Source: Halictus rubicundus (lineage: Eukaryota; Arthropoda; Insecta; Hymenoptera; Halictidae). Taken from it: a stretch of 64,000 bases of DNA. Location of the stretch: the NCBI RefSeq assembly GCF_050948215.1, contig NW_027488769.1:1-64000 (forward strand), given 5' to 3'. Below, in pieces: positions 54,901-64,000 of this stretch. The notes beneath the pieces are model-generated. The model was not told the DNA's origin. It made no database searches and saw nothing but the letters and a program-made list of their open reading frames with translations. How positions within the stretch are numbered: position 1 is the first letter of the stretch; every line of letters starts with the position of its first letter. Both the position numbers and the translations under genes were made by a program.

Positions 54901-57900
54901 TATCCTATCCACTATCGTACCCTATTCTCTACCCTATCCTATCCTCTATCCTATCCTATCCTCTATCATATCCAATCCCCAATCCTGTCCTCTATCCTAT
55001 TCTATCCTCTATCCTATCCTATCCTCTATCCTATCCTATCCTCCATCCTATCCTATCCTCTATCCTATCCTATCCTCTATCCTATCCTATCCTCTATCCT
55101 ATCCAATCCTCTGTACTATAATGTCCACTATCCTATCAAATCCTCTATCCTATCCTCTATCCTGTCCTATCCTCTATCCTATCCTATCCTCTATCCTGTC
55201 GTATTCTCTATCCTATCCTATCCTGTATCCTATAATATCCTGTACCCTATCCTATCCTCTATCCTATCGTATCCTCTATCCTATCCCATCCTCTATCCTA
55301 TCCCATCGTCTATCCTACCCTACCCTCTATCCTATCCTATCCTGTATCCTATAATATCCTATATCCTATCCTATCCTCTATCTTATCCTATCCTCTATCC
55401 TATCCTATCCTCTATCCTATCCTATCCTCTATCCTATCCTATCCTCTATCCTATCCTATCCTGTATCCTATCCTATCCTCTATCCAACGAATCCCCTATC
55501 CTATCCTCTATCGGATCCTATCCTCTATCCTATCCTATCCTCTATCCTATCCTATCCTCTCTCCTATCCTATCTTCTATCCTATCCTGTCCTCTATCCTA
55601 TCCTATCCTCTATAGTATCCTATCCTCTATCCTATCCTATCCTCTATCCTATCCAATCACCTATCCTATCCTCTATCCTATAATATCCTCTATCCTATTC
55701 TATCCTCTATCCTATAATATCCTCTACCCTATCCTATCCTCTATCCTACAATGTCCTCTATCCTATCCACTCCTCTGTTATATCCTCTATCCTATCCACT
55801 ATCCTACCCTATTCTCTACCCTATCTTATCCTCTATCCTATCCTATCCTCTATCATATCCAATCCCCAATCCTGTCCTCTATCCTATCTTATTCTCTATC
55901 CTATTCCAACCTCTATAATATCGTATCCTCTATCCTATTTTATCCTCTATAATATCGTATCCTCTATCCCATCCTGTCCTCCAACCCATCTTATCCTCCA
56001 TCCTATACTATCCTCTATCCTATCCTATCCTCTATCTTATCGTATCCTCTATCCCATCCTGTCCTCCAACCCATCTTATCCTCCATCCTATACTATCTTC
56101 TATCCTATCCTATCCTCTATCCTATCCTATTCCTCTATCCTATGCTATCCTCTATCCTATCCTATCCTCTAGCCTATCCTATCCTCTATCCTATCCTATC
56201 CTCTATCTTATCCTATCTTCCATCCTATCCAATCACCTATCCTGTATTCTATCCGATCCTATACTCTATCCTATCCAATCACCTATCCTATCCTCTTTCC
56301 TATCCTATCCTTTATCCTATTCTATACTCTATCCTATCCCATCCTCTATCCTATCCTATCCTCTATCCTATCCAATCCTCTGTACTATAATGTCCTCTAT
56401 CCTATAAAATCCTCTATCCTATCCTCTATCCTTTCCTATCCTCTATCCTATCCTATCCTCTATCCTGTCGTATTCTCTATCCTATCCTATCCTGTATCCT
56501 ATAATATCCTGTACCCTATCCTATCCTCTATCCTATCGTATCCTCTATCCTATCCCATCCTCTATCCTATCCCATCGTTTATCCTACCCTACCCTCTATC
56601 CTATCCTATCCTGTATCCTATAATATCCTATATCCTATCCTCTCCTCTATCTTATCCTATCCTCTATCCTATCCTATCCTCTATCCTATCCTATCCTCTA
56701 TCCTATCCTATCCTCTATCCAACGAATCCCCTATCCTATCCTCTATCGGATCCTATCCTCTATCCTATCCTATCCTCTATCCTATCCTATCCTCTCTCCT
56801 ATCCTATCTTCTATCCTATCCTATCCTCTATCCTATCCTATCCTCTATCATATCCAATCCCCAAACCTGTCCTCTATCCTATCCTATCCTCTATCCTATC
56901 CTATCCTCTATCCTATCCTATCCTCCATCCTATCCTATCCTCTATCCTATCCTATCCTCTATCCTATCCTATCCTCTATCCTATCCAATCCTCTGTACTA
57001 TAATGTCCTCTATCCTATCAAATCCTCTATCCTATCCTCTATCCTTTCCTATCCTCTATCCTATCCTATCCTCTATCCTGTCGTATTCTCTATCCTATCC
57101 TATCCTGTATCCTATAATATCCTGTACCCTATCCTATCCTCTATCCTATCGTATCCTCTATCCTATCCCATCCTCTATCCTATCCCATCGTCTATCCTAC
57201 CCTACCCTCTATCCTATCCTATCCTGTATCCTATAATATCCTATATCCTATCCTCTCCTCTATCTTATCCTATCCTCTATCCTATCCTATCCTCTATCCT
57301 ATCCTATCCTCTATCCTATCCTATCCTCTATCCTATCCTATCCTCTATCCTATAATATCCTCTACCCTATCCTATCCTCTATCCTACAATGTCCTCTATC
57401 CTATCCACTCCTCTGTTATATCCTCTATCCTATCCACTATCCTACCCTATTCTCTACCCTATCCTATCCTCTATCCTATCCTATCCTCTATCATATCCAA
57501 TCCCCAATCCTGTCCTCTATCCTATCCTATTCTCTATCCTATTCCAACCTCTATAATATCGTATCCTCTATCCTATCCTGTCCGCTATCCTACAATATCA
57601 TCTATCCTATCCTATCATTTATCCTATCCAATCCCCTACCCTTTCCTCTATCCCATCCTATCCTCAATCCTATCCTATACTGTATTATATCCTATCCTCT
57701 ATCCTATCCTCTATCTTATCGTATCCTCTATCCCATCCTGTCCTCCAACCCATCTTATCCTCCATCCTATACTATCCTCTATCCTATCCTATCCTCTATC
57801 TTATCGTATCCTCTATCCCATCCTGTCCTCCAACCCATCTTATCCTCCATCCTATACTATCCTCTATCCTATCCTATCCTCTATCCTATCCTATTCCTCT

Positions 57901-60900
57901 ATCCTATGCTATCCTCTATCCTATCCTATCCTCTAGCCTATCCTATCCTCTATCCTATACAATCCTCTATCCTATCCTATCCTCTATCCTATCCTATCTT
58001 CTATAGTATCCTATCCTCTATCCTATCCTATCCTCTATCCTATCCAATCACCTATCCTATCCTCTATCCGATCCTATCCTCTATCCTATCGTATCCTCTG
58101 TCCTATCCAATCCCCTATCCTATCCTCTATCCGATCTTATCCTCTATCCTATCCAATTACCTATCCTATCCTCTATCCTATCCTATCCTCTATCCTATCC
58201 CATCCTCTATAGTACCCTACCCTCTATCCTATCCTATCCTGTATCCTATAATATCCTATATCCTATCCTATCCTCTATTGTATCCTATCCTCTATCCTAT
58301 CCTATCCTCTATCCTATCCTATCCTCTATCCTATCCTATCTTCTATCCTATCCTATCCTCTATCCTATCCTATCCTCTATAGTATCCTGTCCTCTATCCT
58401 ATCCTATCCTCTATCCTATCCAATCACCTATCCTATCCTCTATCCGATCCTATCCTCTATCCTATCGTATCCTCTGTCCTATCCAATCCCCTATCCTATC
58501 CTCTATCGGATCCTATACTCTATTATATCCTATCCTCTATCCTATCCTATCCTCTATCTTATCCTATCTTCTATCTTATCCAATCACCTATCCTATATTC
58601 TATCCGATCCTATACTCTATCCTATCCAATCACCTATCCTATCCTCTTTCCTATCCTATCCTTTATCCTATTCTATACTCTATCCTATCCCATCCTCTAT
58701 CCTACCCTACCCTCTATCCTATCCTATCCTGTATCCTATAATATCCTATATCATATCCTATCCTCTATCCTATCCTATCCTCTATCCTATCCTATCCTCC
58801 ATCCTATCCTATCCTCTACCCTATCCTATCCTCTATCCTATCCTATCCTCTATCCTATCCAATCCTCTGTACTATAATGTCCTCTATCCTATCAAATCCT
58901 CTATCCTATCCTCTATCCTGTCCTATCCTCTATCCTATCCTATCCTCTATCCTATCCTATCCTCTATCATATCCAATCCCCAATCCTGTCCTCTATCCTA
59001 TCCTATTCTCTATCCTATTCCAACCTCTATAATATCGTATCCTCTATCCTATCCTGTCCGCTATCCTACAATATCATCTATCCTATCCTATCATCTATCC
59101 TATCCAATCCCCTACCCTTTCCTCTATCCCATCCTATCCTCAATCCTATCCTATACTGTATTATATCCTATCCTCTATCCTATCCTCTATCTTATCGTAT
59201 CCTCTATCCCATCCTGTCCTCCAACCCATCTTATCCTCCATCCTATACTATCCTCTATCCTATCCTATCCTCTATCTTATCGTATCCTCTATCCCATCCT
59301 GTCCTCCAACCCATCTTATCCTCCATCCTATACTATCCTCTATCCTATCCTATCCTCTATCCTATCCTATTCCTCTATCCTATGCTATCCTCTATCCTAT
59401 CCTATCCTCTAGCCTATCCTATCCTCTATCCTATACAATCCTCTATCCTATCCTATCCTCTACCCTATCCGATCCTCTATCCTATCCTATATTCTATCCT
59501 ATCCTATCCTCTATCCTATCCTATCTTCTATAGTATCCTATCCTCTATCCTATCCTATCCTCTATCCTATCCAATCACCTATCCTATCCTCTATCCGATC
59601 CTATCCTCTATCCTATCGTATCCTCTGTCCTATCCAATCCCCTATCCTATCCTCTATCCGATCTTATCCTCTATCCTATCCAATCACCTATCCTATCCTC
59701 TATCCTATCCTATCCTCTATCCTATCCCATCCTCTATAGTACCCTACCCTCTATCCTATCCTATCCTGTATCCTATAATATCCTATATCCTATCCTATCC
59801 TCTATCCTATCCTATCCTCTATCCTATCCTATCCTCTATCCTATCCTATCCTCTATCCTATCCTATCTTCTATCCTATCCTATCCTCTATCCTATCCTAT
59901 CCTCTATAGTATCCTATCCTCTATCCTATCCTATCCTCTACTCTATCCAATCACCTATCCTATCCTCTATCCGATCCTATCCTCTATCCTATCGTATCCT
60001 CTGTCCTATCCAATCTCCTATCCTATCCTCTATCGGATCCTATACTCTATTATATCCTATCCTCTATCCTATCCTATCCTCTATCTTATCCTATCTTCTA
60101 TCCTATCCAATCACCTATCCTATATTCTATTAGATCCTATACTCTATCCTATCCAATCACCTATCCTATCCTCTTTCCTATCCTATCCTTTATCCTATTC
60201 TATACTCTATCCTATCCCATCCTCTATCCTACCCTACCCTCTATCCTACCCTACCCTCTATCCTATCCTATCCTGTATCCTATAATATCCTATATCCTAT
60301 CCTAACCTCTATCCTATCCTATCCTCTATCCTATCCTATCCTCCATCCTATCCTATCCTCTATCCTATCCTATCCTCTATCCTATCCTATCCTCTATCCT
60401 ATCCAATCCTCTGTACTATAATGTCCTCTATCCTATCAAATCCTCTATCCTATCCTCTATCCTGTCCTATCCTCTATCCTATCCTATCCTCTATCCTGTC
60501 GTATTCTCTATCCTATCCTATCCTGTATCCTATAATATCCTGTACCCTATCCTATCCTCTATCCTATCGTATCCTCTATCCTATCCTATCCTCAATCCTA
60601 TCCTATCATCTATCCTAACCTATCCTTTATCCTATTCTATACTCAATCCTATACTATCCGCTATCCTATTCTATCCTCTATCCTATCCTATCCTCTATAG
60701 TATCCTATCCTCTATCCTATCCACTCCTCTGTTATATCCTCTATCCTATCCACTATCCTACCCTATTCTCTACCCTATCCTATCCTCTATCATATCCAAT
60801 CCCCAAACCTGTCCTCTATCCTATCCTATCCTCTATCCTATCCTATCCTCTATCCTATCCTATCCTCCATCCTATCCTATCCTCTATCCTATCCTATCCT

Positions 60901-63900
60901 CTATCCTATCCTATCCTCTATCCTATCCAATCCTCTGTACTATAATGTCCTCTATCCTATCAAATCCACTATCCTATCCTCTATCCTTTCCTATCCTCTA
61001 TCCTATCCTATCCTCTATCCTGTCGTATTCTCTATCCTATCCTATCCTGTATCCTATAATATCCTGTACCCTATCCTATCCTCTATCCTATCGTATCCTC
61101 TATCCTATCCCATCCTCTATCCTATCCCATCGTCTATCCTACCCTACCCTCTATCCTATCCTATCCTGTATCCTATAATATCCTATATCCAATCCTCTCC
61201 TCTATCTTATCCTATCCTCTATCCTATCCTATCCTCTATCCTATCCTATCCTCTATCCTATCCTATCCTCTATCCTATCCTATCCTCTATCCAACGAATC
61301 CCCTATCCTATCCTCTATCGGATCCTATCCTCTGTCCTATCCTATCCTCTATCCTATCCTATCCTCTCTCCTATCCTATCTTCTATCCTATCCTATCATC
61401 TATCCTATCCTATCCTCTATAGTATCCTATCCTCTATCCTATCCTATCCTCTATCCTATCCAATCACCTATCCTATCCTCTATCCTATTATATCCTCTAT
61501 CCTATTCTATCCTCTATCCTATAATATCCTCTACCCTATCCTATCCTCTATCCTACAATGTCCTCTATCCTATCCACTCCTCTGTTATATCCTCTATCCC
61601 ATCCACTATCCTACCCTATTCTCTACCCTATCCTATCCTCTATCCTATCCTATCCTCTATCATATCCAATCCCCAATCCTGTCCTCTATCCTATCCTATT
61701 CTCTATCCTATTCCAACCTCTATAATATCGTATCCTCTATCCTATCCTGTCCGCTATCCTACAATATCATCTATCCTATCCTATCATCTATCCTATCCAA
61801 TCCCCTACCCTTTCCTCTATCCCATCCTATCCTCAATCCTATCCTATACTGTATTATATCCTATCCTCTATCCTATCCTCTATCTTATCGTATCCTCTAT
61901 CCCATCCTGTCCTCCAACCCATCTTATCCTCCATCCTATACTATCCTCTATCCTATCCTATCCTCTATCTTATCGTATCCTCTATCCCATCCTGTCCTCC
62001 AACCCATCTTATCCTCCATCCTATACTATCCTCTATCCTATCCTATCCTCTATCCTATCGTATTCCTCTATCCTATGCTATCCTCTATCCTATCCTATCC
62101 TCTAGCCTATCCTATCCTCTATCCTATACAATCCTCTATCCTATCCTATCCTCTACCCTATCCGATCCTCTATCCTATCCTATCTTCTATCCTATCCTAT
62201 CCTCTATCCTATCCTATCTTCTATAGTATCCTATCCTCTATCCTATCCTATCCTCTATCCTATCCAATCACCTATCCTATCCTCTATCCGATCCTATCCT
62301 CTATCCTATCGTATCCTCTGTCCTATCCAATCCCCTATCCTATCCTCTATCCGATCTTATCCTCTATCCTATCCAATTACCTATCCTATCCTCTATCCTA
62401 TCCTATCCTCTATCCTATCCCATCCTCTATAGTACCCTACCCTCTATCCTATCCTATCCTGTATCCTATAATATCCTATATCCTATCCTATCCTCTATCC
62501 TATCCTATCCTCTATCCTATCCTATCCTCTATAATATCCTATCCTCTATCCTATCCTATCTTCTATCCTATCCTATCCTCTATCCTATCCTATCCTCTAT
62601 AGTATCCTATCCTCTATCCTATCCTATCCTCTATCCTATCCAATCACCTATCCTATCCTCTATCCGATCCTATCCTCTATCCTATGGTATCCTCTGTCCT
62701 ATCCAATCCCCTATCCTATCCTCTATCGGATCCTATACTCTATTATATCCTATCCTCTATCCTATCCTATCCTCTATCTTATCCTATCTTCTATCCTATC
62801 CAATCACCTATCCTATATTCTATCCGATCCTATACTCTATCCTATCCAATCACCTATCCTATCCTCTTTCCTATCCTATCCTTTATCCTATTCTATACTC
62901 TATCCTATCCCATCCTCTATCCTACCCTACCCTCTATCCTATCCTATCCTGTATCCTATAATATCCTATATCCTATCCTATCCTCTATCCTATCCTATCC
63001 TCTATCCTATCCTATCCTCCATCCTATCCTATCCTCTATCCTATCCTATCCTCTATCCTATCCTATCCTCTATCCTATCCAATCCTCTGTACTATAATGT
63101 CCTCTATCCTATCAAATCCTCTATCCTATCCTCTATCCTGTCCTATCCTCTATCCTATCCTATCCTCTATCCTATCCTATCCTCTATCCTATCCTATCCT
63201 CTATCCTATCCTATCCTCTATCCTATCCTATCCTCTATCCTATCCTATCCTCTATCCTATCCTATCCTCTATCCTATCCTATTCCTCTATCCTATGCTAT
63301 CCTCTATCCTATCCTATCCTCTAGCCTATCCTATCCTCTATCCTATCCTATCCTCTATCTTATCCTATCTTCTATCCTATCCAATCACCTATCCTATATT
63401 CTATCCGATCCTATACTCTATCCTATCCAATCACCTATCCTATCCTCTTTCCTATCCTATCCTTTATCCTATTCTATACTCTATAATATCCCACCCTCTA
63501 TCCTATCCTATCCTCTATCCTATCGAATCCTCTGTACTATAATGTCCTCTATCCTATCAAATCCTCTATCCTATCCTCTATCCTGTCCTATCCTCTATCC
63601 TATCCTATCCTCTATCCTATCCTATCCTCTATCCAACGAATCCCCTATCCTATCCTCTATCGGATCCTATCCTCTATCCTATCCTATCCTCTATCCTATC
63701 GTATCGTCTATCCTACCCTACCCTCTATCCTATCCTATCCTGTATCCTATAATATCCTATATCCTATCCTATCCTCTATCTTATACTATCCTCTATCCTA
63801 TCCTATCCTCTATCCTATCCTATCCTCTATCCTATCCTATCCTCTATCCTATCCTATCCTCTATCCTATCCTATCCTCTATCCTATCCTATCCTCTATCC

Positions 63901-64000
63901 AACGAATCCCCTATCCTATCCTCTATCGGATCCTATCCTCTATCCTATCCTATCCTCTATCCTATCCTATCCTCTCTCCTATCCTATCTTCTATCCTATC
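54900..64000 (+). repeat. Domain G, right part: 1.5-4.2 kb copies up to the window edge
   Basis: ACTATAATGTCC blocks lie with ATG at 55,121 (variant GTCCACTATCC); 56,390; 57,003; 58,877; 60,421; 60,945; 63,097 and 63,542. About 57,345-58,870 recurs at 61,515-63,090 (offset 4169, then 4220 after a 51-bp, three-monomer insertion), and 57,470-57,960 recurs at 58,946-59,440 (offset 1476). Recurrent companions are CTCTGTTATATCC (near 54,888, 55,769, 57,409, 60,729, 61,579) and paired GTCCTCCAACCC tracts near 55,980, 57,740, 59,215 and 61,905. The array runs off the right edge. Confidence 0.85.

Larger units (their letters stand above)
24701..63910 (-). other. Scattered CENP-B-box-like half sites (15 copies, not continuous)
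   Basis: The + strand element CTATCCAACGAATCC reads ATTCGTTGGATAGAGGA on the - strand at most copies. Against the mammalian CENP-B box (YTTCGTTGGAARCGGGA) this agrees at 13 of 17 positions. The left essential part (TTCG and the A at position 10) is intact; the right CGGG is GAGG. Copies start at 24,701; 25,644; 25,900; 26,860; 27,281; 49,959; 50,215; 50,350; 50,954; 54,251; 55,485; 56,720; 61,292; 63,634 and 63,900. A copy at about 52,052 has lost the CpG (CCAACCAATCC). The sequence shows the element; a protein-binding role is only a suggestion and may well be coincidence. Confidence 0.35.
1..64000 (+). repeat. Satellite array of a 17-bp monomer filling the window
   Basis: The sequence is a continuous tandem array of TATCCTATCCTATCCTC, read as 5+5+7 bp (two TATCC pentamers and a TATCCTC heptamer). 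Clean runs are easiest to see near 63,780-63,900 and 46,100-46,260. Shorter 12-bp (TATCCTATCCTC) and 5-bp steps interrupt the register. The consensus holds 7 T, 7 C, 3 A and no G, so G on this strand marks substitutions. I found no stretch of more than a few tens of bases that is not a variant of the monomer, and no segment in the opposite orientation. The pentamer looks ancestral, with the TC extension making the 17-mer; that is inference. Such arrays are typical of eukaryotic heterochromatin. I do not recognise the family or the species. Confidence 0.97.

Noticed and set aside
1..64000. CRISPR array
   Set aside because: The repeats are directly adjacent, with no unique spacers of regular length, and the context is not prokaryotic.
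1..64000. Telomeric repeat
   Set aside because: The - strand GGATAGGATAGGATAGA is G-rich but does not match TTAGGG, TTTAGGG, TTAGG or other known telomere units, and the kilobase higher-order structure is typical of internal satellites.
1..64000. Human satellite II/III (ATTCC)n
   Set aside because: The pentamer here is TATCC, not ATTCC, and the dominant unit is 17 bp. No long ATTCC runs occur; ATTCC appears only as scattered variants such as TATTCCATCC.
1..64000. Dispersed transposon or LTR remnants
   Set aside because: I saw no poly-A tract, terminal inverted repeats, target-site duplications or non-satellite insert of any size.
1..64000. tRNA, rRNA or other structured RNA genes
   Set aside because: The + strand is nearly free of G, so it cannot form the G-C and G-U paired stems these RNAs need; no conserved tRNA or rRNA boxes were seen on either strand.

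Overview
The whole 64 kb window is satellite DNA. I see no unique sequence, no believable protein-coding gene, no RNA gene and no recognisable mobile element. The basic monomer is 17 bp, TATCCTATCCTATCCTC on the + strand: three TATCC pentamers, the last followed by TC. It runs end to end in one orientation, with point variants, 5- and 12-bp steps, and long higher-order copies of variant-bearing blocks. The + strand is almost free of G (the consensus is 7 T, 7 C, 3 A). A gene-free satellite of this size, with kilobase-scale higher-order repeats, points to eukaryotic heterochromatin (centromeric, pericentromeric, subtelomeric or sex-chromosomal) in a long-read assembly. The sequence does not identify the species or the chromosome position.

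Layout, by diagnostic variants (borders approximate). A, 1-14,290: heterogeneous monomers with many CCATCC, TCTCATCC, TTCCATCC and CCAATCC variants; tandem duplications with periods of 676, 2212 and 1860 bp and displaced copies 1981 and about 4700 bp apart. B, 14,290-21,440: variants such as ATTCCCCAAT, CTATGGTATCATC and TATATAAA; copies 308, 1789/1825, 2868 and 2986/3056 bp apart. C, 21,440-23,850: a TTAGCTATCC-marked 170-bp unit. D, 23,850-26,850: a mosaic where CCAATCACC, CCAACGAATCC and ACTATAATGTCC variants first appear. E, 26,850-36,010: the most regular part, a higher-order array whose marker CCCCTGTCC recurs at 512, 335, 313 and 660 bp, giving 847-bp and 1820-bp compound units and a 4999-bp repeat. 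F, 36,010-42,520: two nearly identical 3254-bp copies that carry B- and C-type segments. G, 42,520-64,000: a mosaic of D- and E-like monomers in 0.6-4.2 kb copies.

No genes work together here; what the window records is the amplification history of one satellite. Long reading frames are an arithmetic effect of the monomer. Because 17 is not divisible by 3, all three + frames read the same cyclic stop-free 17-residue peptide, while each - frame meets three TAG stops per 51 nt. Points most worth a second look are a CENP-B-box-like half site (minus strand TTCGTTGGA) in 15 copies restricted to D and G, the nested duplication history, and the 1860-bp and 3254-bp tandem copies, which are either very recent or assembly artefacts.
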